A stretch of 32,576 bases of DNA, taken from Bacteroidales bacterium (GTDB taxonomy: Bacteria; Bacteroidota; Bacteroidia; Bacteroidales; UBA7960). The notes under the pieces are model-generated. The model was not told the DNA's origin and made no database searches. It saw only the letters and a program-made list of their open reading frames with translations. Location of the stretch: assembly GCA_007132585.1 (NCBI GenBank), contig SLOJ01000221.1:1-32576 (forward strand), given 5' to 3'. Below are positions 1 to 9,292 of this stretch, one piece after another. Every line of letters starts with the position of its first letter. Within the stretch, counting starts at the first letter, position 1. The position numbers were made by a program, and so were the translations under genes.

Positions 1-2042
1 AGTAATTCTGAAACCAGTTTTCGGGTAGTAACAGGCTTTGCAATATATCCATCAAAACCCTCTTTCATGTATTTTTCTTTGTCACCTGCCATTGCATTTG
101 CTGTAATAGCTATGATAGGGGGAGTTTTGTCATACTTCTTTTTTAACTCTTTCATGGCAGTAACCCCATCCATCACCGGCATCATAATATCCATAAGGAT
201 TACATCATACTTATCGGGGGTGAAAACTTCAATTGCCTCAATGCCATTTTTTGCTATATCAACGGAGCAATCTGCTGCCTCAAGCATAAGCGAGATAACC
301 TGGATGTTTACATTTTTATCATCAACCAATAATATTTTCAGTCCCAGTGAAACTTCTATATCATCATCTTCTTCTTCATCATCTTCGTTGATTATATCCA
401 GATCTTGTTTTTCCGGTTTAGAATCAAATGTAAACCAAAAAGTACTGCCCTTATCAGGTTTACTTTCCACACCTATTTCGCCGCCCATGTATGATATAAG
501 GTGCTTACAAATATAAAGCCCCAGTCCTGATCCACCCTCAGACCGGGTATTTTCTATTTGCTGGAATATATTAAAAAGTTTGTTTTGATCTTCTTTGCTT
601 ATTCCGGGTCCTGTATCTGATACGGATATCTTAATAGTATCAGGTTTGGATTTGTCAGCAATAATAACGTCAATGGTTATTTGCCCGTTTTCAGTAAACT
701 TCATTGCATTGTTGAGAAGGTTCATTATAACCTGCTCTATGCGAAGCTTATCAGATATTACTGTTTCAGGTATTTCAGAATCAATAATGACTTTGAGTTT
801 ATTATTCTTGTTTATAAGTTCCGGGTGATTCAGTTTTTTAATATTCTGTATTATGTTTTGCAAACTAAAAGGCTCGTAGCTCAAATGAATCTTGCCTGCC
901 TCAATTTTTGCGATATCCAGAATGTCGTTAATCAATCGTAACAATATTCGGGATGATTCATTAATAATTTGCAAATAATCAGCTTGCTGAGTGTCAAGTT
1001 TTGTATTGGCAAGTATTTCACTCATTCCTATTATACCGGTAACGGGTGTGCGTATCTCATGGCTCATATTAGCCAAAAATAAATTTTTTGATTCTGAAGC
1101 TTTCTGGGCAAGCTCAGCATCTTTCATAATAGCAAGTGCCTTTTTTTGCTCGCTGATATCTTCGCAGATAAATAAAACGTGTTTCTTATTCAGAAAAGTT
1201 ACCTCTTTGGCTGAAATATCAAAATACTTTATCTCCTTATTGCTGCAAATAAAAGGTGTATCATTGAATTTCTTATTCTCTTCTCCAATTCCCCTGTTAA
1301 TTAAATCTGTTATGGTATCTGTATCTGATAATAAAATATCTTTTAACCATAATGAAAGTAGTTGTGGTTTTTTGTATTTAAGAAGCTCACAAATGGATTC
1401 ATTTACATACGTAAAGCTTTTCTTTTCCGGGTCTGCGAGTATTATTCCATCACTTATTTTTTCACAAATTGACTGGAACAGTTGTTGCGATTCATTATTT
1501 TCTTTTTCCAGCTCAGATAGTTCTATTCTTGTTTTCCAGAGTTCGCGGGTAAGTTTTTTTTCGGTTTTTATGTCTTGTCCCTCAGGTATTCTTTCTTCTC
1601 TGATCTTCCTTGAAAACCCCGATGAAATCTCCGATGAGTGCATGTATTCGATAAACCATTTTTCGCGGAGTTTTTTCCAGAGCAGGGTAAGTTTAATATT
1701 TTGAGGTTGATGCAGGGGTGATTCTGATCTTTCATCATTGGTGATTAAATCTATGCTACCTGATAGTAAAGCACTGTCTGATGAAGTGACTTTTATTTTA
1801 CGGAATTTTTCATCAAACATCACCGGCCAGGGCAACAGACTTATATTATATTTTAACAGTGCCAGAATCTGTTCAGGTCCCGGAAAGCCGACTTTATTTA
1901 AACTGCCAATACCAACTGCATTTTCCGGGAAGAATTGTTTGAGTTGATCCAGATCTTTCTTTTCAATAAAATGTTTTAAAAATAAAACATACTGTTCTCC
2001 AACTTCACTTGCAATTGCATCCTGATCATAATATTCCTGCAT
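1..2042 (-). CDS. Hybrid sensor histidine kinase/response regulator: N-terminal SnoaL/NTF2-like region, PAS, HisKA, HATPase, REC; C-terminus cut by window edge
   Basis: Read from the reverse complement: starts MQEYYDQDAIASEVGEQYVLFLKHFIEKKDLDQLKQFFPENAVG; H-box NLFLANMSHEIRTPVTGIIGMSEIL; N box EQVIMNLLNNAMKFT; G boxes SVSDTGPGISKED and SEGGSGLGLYICKHL; REC KILLVDDKNVN...YDVILMDIMMPVMDG...IIAITANAM...GYIAKPV. Not in the ORF track because no stop lies inside the window. Confidence 0.93.
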   Translation of the reverse strand, partial: MQEYYDQDAIASEVGEQYVLFLKHFIEKKDLDQLKQFFPENAVGIGSLNKVGFPGPEQILALLKYNISLLPWPVMFDEKFRKIKVTSSDSALLSGSIDLITNDERSESPLHQPQNIKLTLLWKKLREKWFIEYMHSSEISSGFSRKIREERIPEGQDIKTEKKLTRELWKTRIELSELEKENNESQQLFQSICEKISDGIILADPEKKSFTYVNESICELLKYKKPQLLSLWLKDILLSDTDTITDLINRGIGEENKKFNDTPFICSNKEIKYFDISAKEVTFLNKKHVLFICEDISEQKKALAIMKDAELAQKASESKNLFLANMSHEIRTPVTGIIGMSEILANTKLDTQQADYLQIINESSRILLRLINDILDIAKIEAGKIHLSYEPFSLQNIIQNIKKLNHPELINKNNKLKVIIDSEIPETVISDKLRIEQVIMNLLNNAMKFTENGQITIDVIIADKSKPDTIKISVSDTGPGISKEDQNKLFNIFQQIENTRSEGGSGLGLYICKHLISYMGGEIGVESKPDKGSTFWFTFDSKPEKQDLDIINEDDEEEDDDIEVSLGLKILLVDDKNVNIQVISLMLEAADCSVDIAKNGIEAIEVFTPDKYDVILMDIMMPVMDGVTAMKELKKKYDKTPPIIAITANAMAGDKEKYMKEGFDGYIAKPVTTRKLVSEL

Positions 2043-2267
2043 ATTAAATGGTTTTATAAATCCTGCTTACTGATTAGCCTGATTAGGGTTTAAAACCTAC
2101 CTTGAGACTTTTATAATCTTTTTGATATTTCAAATGTATGAATTATTCTTTTAATCGTCTATATTAAGCTAGTGAAAACAGTATTTTTATCGTTGATTGA
2201 AATATCATGCATTTTGTAACAGCGAAGTCTGAATTGTTTCATTTCTAAAAATGCTGCCCGCTGATGA

Positions 2268-4193
2268 TCAGGTGCGGTCATTCCATCGCAGTTTATCTGT
2301 ATTGCTTTCAGTTTGAATTTTATTATTATCAAGTAACCACTGTATCACCTTTATGATTTTATTTTCATGAATATTGGTATGTGTATTATTTATTATTTCC
2401 TGCATGGACATGGGTTGTTTTTTTATAAGTGGTTTGATAAGATCAATAACATTGTCAAACTCGAGCTTGCTCAGGTTAAGTTTGTTTCTTTCGAGGCAAA
2501 TATCACAAACTCCGCATCTTCTTGCATTGGGCTCTCCGAAATAATCCAGAAGGATTGTGCTTCTGCATCTGCTTCCTGAAAGCACATAATCTTTAATAGC
2601 TTTTATGCGTACTTCAGCGAATTTTTTTCTGTCAGTGTAATTTTCAGGTGAGATATTGAGATCGCCTGAATCCATTCGTTGCATAACAAAAGTAAGCTGG
2701 GGTGATCTGTTCCGGGGTATATAATGAACAACATTTAACCGGTGAAGCTTTTTAAGTATAGCAGATACCTTGGTTGTGTCAAGCTTTGACCTGGCAGCTA
2801 ACTCATCTTCATCGATTTTTGTAAATTCTGTAAATAAACCTGTGTATGATCGAAGGATGATTTTGAGAAAAGAATCATAACCCGTATTTGCAACTATAAA
2901 CCGGTAAAGATCTTCCTTGTTTAGTAAAATCATTGCCCGCGACGGATTAATCAAAGCTTCTGATAAAAATATATATCCATCTTTTTCAAGAATCTTCAGA
3001 GCACTGAAAACAGAAAAGCGATCCAGGGCATATTGGTTACAAAAATCAGCCAGGTGAAAATCAAAACTTTTGTCTTTACCGCTTCCCAGTGCCAGTTGAA
3101 AATAATTTCCCAGCGCATTGTAAACTTTTCTTATAAAACCTAATGACGGATATGATAATTCGAAAAAATGCTCCAGGTCAATTATGTCAGAATTATTAAA
3201 AAGCAATACTGCATATGACTTTTTTTCATCGCGACCGGCCCTTCCTGCTTCCTGGAAATATGCTTCAGGGCTGTCAGGCAGATCCATGTGTACAACAAAC
3301 CTTACGTTGGGCTTATCAATACCCATACCGAAAGCATTTGTAGATACTATGACCCGGCGTGTTTCCCTGATCCAGTCTTCCTGTTTTTTATCACGCAATT
3401 TGGGATCGAGCCCTGCATGATAATAGTCGGCTGAAATTTTATTTTTTACCAGGAATTCAGCAATGTCTTTGGTTTTTTTGCGGTTACGAACATACACAAT
3501 ACCTGTTCCGGGAACTTTCCTGCAAATATTTAATAAGCGATCAAGTTTACTTTCTTCCTTAATAACTGCATAAACAAGATTTTTACGTTCAAAGCTTTTG
3601 CGAAAAGTTTTTCCATCTATGAAATTGAGTTTCCGGCAAATATCATCAATCACATCTGCGGTGGCCGTGGCAGTTAGGGCAAGAAAGGGTGTTCCGGGCA
3701 GAAATTCCCGTATATCAGCTATTTTTAGGTAGGGTGGCCTGAAATCATAACCCCATTGCGAAATACAATGGGCTTCATCAACAGCAACCAGATTTACCTT
3801 CATTTTTGACAACCTGTTTCTTATCAAATCAGTGGTTAATCTCTCGGGAGAAAGATACATGAATTTCACATCTCCGTATATACAGTTATCTATGGCCACA
3901 TCCATTTCTGATTTGGTTTGGCCGGAGTATATTGCAACTGCCTTAATGCCTCTCTTATTCAGATTACTGACCTGATCTTTCATAAGTGCAATAAGTGGCG
4001 AAACTACAATGCAAATACCTTCTTTTGCCAGTGCCGGCACCTGGAAACAAACGGATTTTCCACCTCCTGTTGGCAAAAGAGCCAGGGTATCATTACCATC
4101 AAGCACTGACTGTATGATCTCCTCCTGCAAAGGTCTGAAGGAAGAATATCCCCAGTATTTTAGTAATATCTGGCGGGGTTCTGATAATGACAT
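2268..4193 (-). CDS. recQ: ATP-dependent DNA helicase RecQ
   Basis: 641 aa; Walker A LLPTGGGKSVCFQVPAL, DEAH box VAVDEAHCISQWGYDFRPPYLKI, ALTATAT, RecQ zinc-binding Cys cluster (CRSTILLDYFGEPNARRCGVCDIC). Confidence 0.96.
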   Translation of the reverse strand: MSLSEPRQILLKYWGYSSFRPLQEEIIQSVLDGNDTLALLPTGGGKSVCFQVPALAKEGICIVVSPLIALMKDQVSNLNKRGIKAVAIYSGQTKSEMDVAIDNCIYGDVKFMYLSPERLTTDLIRNRLSKMKVNLVAVDEAHCISQWGYDFRPPYLKIADIREFLPGTPFLALTATATADVIDDICRKLNFIDGKTFRKSFERKNLVYAVIKEESKLDRLLNICRKVPGTGIVYVRNRKKTKDIAEFLVKNKISADYYHAGLDPKLRDKKQEDWIRETRRVIVSTNAFGMGIDKPNVRFVVHMDLPDSPEAYFQEAGRAGRDEKKSYAVLLFNNSDIIDLEHFFELSYPSLGFIRKVYNALGNYFQLALGSGKDKSFDFHLADFCNQYALDRFSVFSALKILEKDGYIFLSEALINPSRAMILLNKEDLYRFIVANTGYDSFLKIILRSYTGLFTEFTKIDEDELAARSKLDTTKVSAILKKLHRLNVVHYIPRNRSPQLTFVMQRMDSGDLNISPENYTDRKKFAEVRIKAIKDYVLSGSRCRSTILLDYFGEPNARRCGVCDICLERNKLNLSKLEFDNVIDLIKPLIKKQPMSMQEIINNTHTNIHENKIIKVIQWLLDNNKIQTESNTDKLRWNDRT

Positions 4194-4301
4194 AATTAGT
4201 CTTTTGTCCGGATAATCTTGTTAATCTAACTTATTTGAAATTGAAAAATAAGGATTTTTTCCCGTATTTTTACACAAAAACATGCGGTTCAAAATTAATT
4301 T

Positions 4302-5813
4302 ATGAAAGTTAACAACCATAAAACTTTCTTCTTTTCTTTCATTTGGCTTATGGTAGCCATGTCTTTGTTTATACCTTCGGCCTTTTCAATTTCAAGACCT
4401 CCCTACTTTACAAATCAAAACTATAACCTTCTGGAGGCTGTTTATAATGAGAATGTCAATGATACAGAAAGGTATTTAAAACAGGGCGCTGATCCGAATA
4501 CATCTGATTTTACAGGTACTACAGCCCTGATGTTTGCTGCCATATCCGGAAATGAAGAAATTACAGATCTTTTATTGGAATATGATGCTGATGTAAATCT
4601 TTCTGATAATGATGGTATGACGGCATTATTATATGCTTTGCTGTATTCCAATGATGAAATTAGTTTCATGCTATTGCCGCTGGTTGATGAAATAAATCAG
4701 CAAAATGCTGATGGTTTTACTGCCCTTATGTTTATTTCCCAAACTGATAATTTATCTTTTGCGCAATATGCAATTGAAAGGGGAGCAAATGTTAATCATA
4801 CGAATCGTTTCAGCGTGACGCCTCTTATGTATGCAGCTGCTTTTGGAAATTTTTATATGACAGACCTTTTGCTTTTTTATGGAGCCGAAGTTTCATCTCA
4901 GGCAAACGATGGTTCTACAGCTTTACATATGGCAGCATATTATGGTCATGAAGCGGTTATGGGTTTATTACTGGAAATTGGGGCAGATATTGATTGGCAG
5001 GACAGCAACGGAAACACTCCCTTACTTTATGCAACAATGGCAGGAAATCCTGTTTCAGTATGGTACCTGATGGAGAGTGGTGCCAATCCTGAAATTCTTA
5101 ATAACAATGATCTTACAGCTCTCTCGGTAGCAGTTTCAAATAATGATACTGATATTGCAGAATTATTAACTTCATATTCTTTTGTTGAACCACACGCAAA
5201 AAGAAAAGCAAATTCTGTTATTGCAAGATCATTATATTCGGGAAATAATGAAATGGTTAGTATCTTAAATGAATTTTTAGGTGTCAGGCCTTCAGGGCTC
5301 TATTTCTCTGAAATAAATGCAGGTTCAAGGTTAGAGTTTAACAGCAATGACCTGATGTATGTTTTTGAAGCTTCCATATCAGAGGCCAGGTATAAAATGC
5401 TTATCAGATTATCTTTTGCTGGCAGGGTCTTTCCCCGTCCGGTTCAGGTTTATGAAAACCCTGATATTACATACCAATTTCAGGAAAAAAGATTTATCTG
5501 GGCTGTTGATCTCCAGAGAGAAATCTTATCATTTTCTTTAGGAAATGCTGCTACGGACCTGTATGTGGGTTTAAGATCAATATTTTCAAATGCATCATAT
5601 AGCGGAACAGCTATAATGCCACCACGGGGATTCTCAGTTGCTCCGGTATTTGACATGGTATATCGACGCAAAAACTTTTCTGTAACAGGGGGTTATTATT
5701 TTCACCGTACCGGTCAAAGTGATATACCTTCAAACCGTTTCAGAATTGGTTTTCAGTATCATATACCGTTATATAATACAAAAGGAACCAGATTCTCACC
5801 GATAATAAACTGA
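4302..5813 (+). CDS. Secreted ankyrin-repeat protein with C-terminal beta-barrel-like region
   Basis: 503 aa; N-terminal signal-like hydrophobic stretch; repeated ankyrin motifs (GTTALMFAAISGNEEITDLLLEYDADVN, GSTALHMAAYYGHEAVMGLLLEIGADID, GNTPLLYATMAGNPVSVWYLMESGANPE); C-terminal ~190 aa with alternating aromatic/hydrophobic strands. Confidence 0.88.
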   Translation: MKVNNHKTFFFSFIWLMVAMSLFIPSAFSISRPPYFTNQNYNLLEAVYNENVNDTERYLKQGADPNTSDFTGTTALMFAAISGNEEITDLLLEYDADVNLSDNDGMTALLYALLYSNDEISFMLLPLVDEINQQNADGFTALMFISQTDNLSFAQYAIERGANVNHTNRFSVTPLMYAAAFGNFYMTDLLLFYGAEVSSQANDGSTALHMAAYYGHEAVMGLLLEIGADIDWQDSNGNTPLLYATMAGNPVSVWYLMESGANPEILNNNDLTALSVAVSNNDTDIAELLTSYSFVEPHAKRKANSVIARSLYSGNNEMVSILNEFLGVRPSGLYFSEINAGSRLEFNSNDLMYVFEASISEARYKMLIRLSFAGRVFPRPVQVYENPDITYQFQEKRFIWAVDLQREILSFSLGNAATDLYVGLRSIFSNASYSGTAIMPPRGFSVAPVFDMVYRRKNFSVTGGYYFHRTGQSDIPSNRFRIGFQYHIPLYNTKGTRFSPIIN

Positions 5814-5869
5814 TTTATTGGAAACAGAATTTAAATTTGGTTTAAGAACAATAAAATTAATTGTCTGCA

Positions 5870-6292
5870 ATGATGAAAATACCTGATACAATCATATTAT
5901 TCGTGTGTATACTGATTTTTGCTTTTTCCTGCAGAAGTAAATATGAGGACTGTACTGACCAGGATTATGCTGAATGTAATACCGAGATTCCTCAAACAGG
6001 AATTATTTCCGTTCGACTGACAATCAATGAGGAAAACCCTGCTATACCCATTAGTGTTTATGATGGGAATTTTGAAAATGGCCGGCTTATCAGGCAGGAT
6101 ACTTTGAGAGTCGGTAGTTATAATTTCGCCCTGTTAACAGAAAAAGAATATTCATTCACAGCAACCTATAAAAAAGCGGGCAAAACTATCGTGGCAGTAA
6201 ACGGAGGCAGAATAAACCTGATTCGTTACCGTATGTGCGAATTACAATGTTATGATGTTGATGAACCTGAACTGGATTTACGGCTTCGTTGA
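5870..6292 (+). CDS. Small putative lipoprotein
   Basis: Hydrophobic N-terminus ending in lipobox-like FAFSC|RS; the ORF track starts at a TTG (5861), but ATG at 5870/5873 is a more likely start. Confidence 0.7.
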   Translation: MMKIPDTIILFVCILIFAFSCRSKYEDCTDQDYAECNTEIPQTGIISVRLTINEENPAIPISVYDGNFENGRLIRQDTLRVGSYNFALLTEKEYSFTATYKKAGKTIVAVNGGRINLIRYRMCELQCYDVDEPELDLRLR

Positions 6293-6471
6293 TCATTGAG
6301 ATTAACCGGCCTTTTTAGCTCAGTGTATAATGGGCACTGGCTGCAATCGCTGCTGCAGCCGTCACAATCTTCTGGCTTTTTCTGTTGTTTTCGGAAGTAG
6401 TGAAGTATCCACTTTATTGCAAAATATAGTGCCAGTAAAACGATGAGTATGGTAATGATCCATTGTATCAT
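6250..6471 (-). CDS. FeoB-associated Cys-rich membrane protein
   Basis: MIQWIITILIVLLALYFAIKWILHYFRKQQKKPEDCDGCSSDCSQCPLY: one TM helix followed by a CxxC...CxxC cluster, lying 14 nt after the FeoB stop on the same strand. The start at 6471 is preferred over the track start at 6540. Confidence 0.85.
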   Translation of the reverse strand: MIQWIITILIVLLALYFAIKWILHYFRKQQKKPEDCDGCSSDCSQCPLYTELKRPVNLNDQRSRKSSSGSSTS

Positions 6472-6484
6472 ATCAAAAAAATCT

Positions 6485-9010
6485 TCAGAATCCCAATAAA
6501 GAACCACCCTGGTAAACGATAAAAGATAATAACCAGGCAACCCCTGTTGTATAAAAAACAGTAAATATTCCCCATTTCCAGCTTCCCGATTCTTTTATAA
6601 TTGCTGCAAGTACCCCAATACATGGAAAATATAATAATACAAATACCATAAAAGAAAGCGCTACCAGTGGTGTAAAAACTTTTTGTCCTGCCTTAGGCCC
6701 TTCTGAATAGGTTTGCGACTGAAGTTTCTCTGTCAGTGATGGGCTATGGATTTGAACGTTCTCGTCGGCCTGATATAAAACACCCATTGTACTTACAACA
6801 ATCTCTTTTGCTGCCAGTCCGGAAAGCAAACTGATACTCATTTTCCAGTCAAATCCTAGTGGCGCCATTACAGGTTCTATAAACCTTCCCAGGTTACCAA
6901 TCAGGCTGTTTTCCTGTCTTTGCTGCAAAATGGATGTCTCCAACGCTTCCAGTTCATTTTGCTTCATCTGCAACAGGCTGTCTCTTTCTGCCTGATGCGT
7001 TTCAGGTATTTGAATGAGCAAAGTTGCATAATCTTCAGCGATAAGTTCAGACTCCCTTTGAAGCTTTTTACTGTACTCAAAACCACCCGGGAAATAACCC
7101 AATACCCAGATGATAATAGAAGCGACCAGAATGATACCACTGATCTTCTTCAAATAATGCACTGCTTTGCTCCACATATGTATTACTGCTGCCTTAAATG
7201 TAGGAACACGATAAGGTGGAAGCTCCATAACAAAAGGAATTTCTTCGCCCCGGAATATTGTTTTTTTGAAAATAATTGCCGAAACAACAGCCGTAGCTAT
7301 TCCCAGGGCATAAATCAGAAAAAGTATAGTTCCCTGATAACTTGTAAAAAAGGCTGTGATAAAAAGAACATATACCGGCAATCTTGCACTGCACGACATA
7401 AAGGGGTTGATTATCATTGTGAGCAAGCGGTCATTGCGGTTTGCCAGGGTTCGTGTGGCCATGATTGCCGGCACATTACATCCAAAACCCATAAGCAATG
7501 GGATAAAGGATTTACCATGCAGACCTATTTTGTGCATGAGCTTATCCATGATAAATACTGCACGAGACATATATCCCGTATCTTCCATTATACTTATGAA
7601 AAAGAAAAGCAGCACAATATTGGGTAAAAATACTATTACACCACCTACACCACTGATTACTCCGTTGATAAGCAGGTCTTTGAGTGGACCTGCTCTCATA
7701 GTTTCTCCCAAAAATACACTCAACCATTCAACACCGCTCTCAATCCATTCCATAGGATAGGAGCCCAGGAAAAAAGTTGTTGAAAACATTACCCACATAA
7801 AAAACAGAAATATGGGAAAGCCGAATAATTTATGGGTAATCAATGTATCTATAACTTCACTGCTTTTACGTCTTTCACTTTCAGCCGGCTCAAGGGTTTC
7901 TTTTAAAGCACCGGTAATGAAACCGTATTTTAAATCGGTTATAAGAGTTTCAGTAGTGTCCTTATACTCGTCCTCCAGTTTTTGAAATTCTTTTTGCGAA
8001 GTTTCTAGAATCTCTTTGTGGTTATGACAGTTTTCGATAATTTTCGTTGATATTTCAGGGTCTTTTTCCAGTAGTTTGAGAGCCATAAATCGTGTGGAGA
8101 CCCTGTCGGTCAGATGCTGGTTACCCGGAGCGTTGATTTTATTCTGAATCAGCTTCAGTGATTTTTCAAAAGATTCACCATAATTGATGTGAATATGTCG
8201 TTGTGTTTGATCTTTGTCTTCAAAAACTTCAATAACTTTCTCAAATACATCCTTAATACCCTTACCCTTTGAGCTTACCGCAGGAATTATGGGTATACCA
8301 ATCATTTTTCCCAGCGATTCATAATCCAGTTTATCACCTTTTCTCTCAAGTTCATCAAACATGTTCAAAACCATCACAACCTTGATGTCCATATCAATAA
8401 GTTGTGTTGTAAGATAAAGATTACGTTCAAGGTTTGACCCATCGACAATATTGATAACCACATCGGGCAGGTCTTCAGTAATAAAATCTCTTACAAAAAG
8501 TTCTTCGGGAGTGTAGGCTGATATTGAATAGGTTCCGGGAAGATCGGTGATATTAAAACGATAACCGTTTTGTTTAAACCAGGCTTGTTTGGCATCTACT
8601 GTTACTCCACTATAATTTCCAACCCTCTCACGGGAACCGGATGCATGATTGAAAAAACTTGTTTTACCGCTGTTGGGATTTCCTACAAGAGCTACATTAA
8701 TATTTCTACCATTCTGACGGGTAACTTTGAAACCTTCGCTTACAATTACACCTTCAAAATCAGGGTTTTTGTACTCCCTTTGCTTGTCAAGCGGAATAAC
8801 ATCAATCAACTGGGCTTCGCTGCTACGCAACGAAACATTATAACCCATTATACTGTACTCAATAGGATCTTTTAGCGGTGCTTTCTTGATTACTTCGATG
8901 GTTTTACCTGCAACAAAACCCATTTCAATGATTCTTCTGCGAAAAGCTCCGCGACCCCTGACTTTTACAATTATTCCTTTTTCACCATTTCTTAACTCTA
9001 ATAGTGTCAT
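6485..9010 (-). CDS. feoB: FeoA-FeoB fusion ferrous iron transporter
   Basis: N-terminal FeoA/SH3-like domain (MTLLELRNGEKGIIVKVRGRGAFRRRIIEMGFVAGKTIEVI...) continuous with FeoB G domain (VALVGNPNSGKTSFFNHASGSRERVGNYSGVTVDAK; ITDLPGTYS) and transporter core (LLMGFGCNVPAIMATRTL...). Start at ATG 9010 preferred over 9049. Confidence 0.95.
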   Translation of the reverse strand: MTLLELRNGEKGIIVKVRGRGAFRRRIIEMGFVAGKTIEVIKKAPLKDPIEYSIMGYNVSLRSSEAQLIDVIPLDKQREYKNPDFEGVIVSEGFKVTRQNGRNINVALVGNPNSGKTSFFNHASGSRERVGNYSGVTVDAKQAWFKQNGYRFNITDLPGTYSISAYTPEELFVRDFITEDLPDVVINIVDGSNLERNLYLTTQLIDMDIKVVMVLNMFDELERKGDKLDYESLGKMIGIPIIPAVSSKGKGIKDVFEKVIEVFEDKDQTQRHIHINYGESFEKSLKLIQNKINAPGNQHLTDRVSTRFMALKLLEKDPEISTKIIENCHNHKEILETSQKEFQKLEDEYKDTTETLITDLKYGFITGALKETLEPAESERRKSSEVIDTLITHKLFGFPIFLFFMWVMFSTTFFLGSYPMEWIESGVEWLSVFLGETMRAGPLKDLLINGVISGVGGVIVFLPNIVLLFFFISIMEDTGYMSRAVFIMDKLMHKIGLHGKSFIPLLMGFGCNVPAIMATRTLANRNDRLLTMIINPFMSCSARLPVYVLFITAFFTSYQGTILFLIYALGIATAVVSAIIFKKTIFRGEEIPFVMELPPYRVPTFKAAVIHMWSKAVHYLKKISGIILVASIIIWVLGYFPGGFEYSKKLQRESELIAEDYATLLIQIPETHQAERDSLLQMKQNELEALETSILQQRQENSLIGNLGRFIEPVMAPLGFDWKMSISLLSGLAAKEIVVSTMGVLYQADENVQIHSPSLTEKLQSQTYSEGPKAGQKVFTPLVALSFMVFVLLYFPCIGVLAAIIKESGSWKWGIFTVFYTTGVAWLLSFIVYQGGSLLGF

Positions 9011-9147
9011 ATGATTGATACAGGCCGGTTTAAGATAAGTAAGAACCAACTTGCAGCATTACTTAGCTTTATTTAGATTGAATAAATATTGGCAAATTTA
9101 AAAAAAAAAAGTGTGTGAAGAAGTTGTCTGCTGCAAAATCCCTAAAA

Positions 9148-9169
9148 ATGGGGATATTGTATTTCCCAT
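9148..9169. promoter_or_regulatory. Imperfect dyad ATGGGgATAttgTATttCCCAT upstream of feoAB, possible operator
   Basis: ATGGG/CCCAT arms with inner ATA/TAT in the feoAB-dxs divergent intergenic region. Confidence 0.3.
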
Positions 9170-9248
9170 ATTTGAAATCAGAATGTAAAGCTTAAAAATA
9201 TACTTACATAATTGGTAAATATGTTTTTTTAAAGATTCTTTAATTTTA

Positions 9249-9256
9249 TACTTTTG
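9249..9256 (+). promoter_or_regulatory. Bacteroidota-type -7 element (TAnnTTTG) upstream of dxs
   Basis: TACTTTTG located 37 nt before the dxs ATG; no good -33 TTG at ideal spacing. Confidence 0.4.
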
Positions 9257-9292
9257 TAGATTAATTATTATTTTCGCATAACAGGCTATAAA

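Noticed and set aside
67-1947. Several plus-strand ORFs (67-516, 595-828, 681-941, 991-1704, 1738-1947)
   Set aside because: All lie antisense to the continuous hybrid histidine kinase frame on the minus strand; compositions are shadow-like.
6920-7760. Plus-strand ORFs of 235 and 134 aa
   Set aside because: Antisense to feoB, whose minus-strand frame has unmistakable domain motifs.
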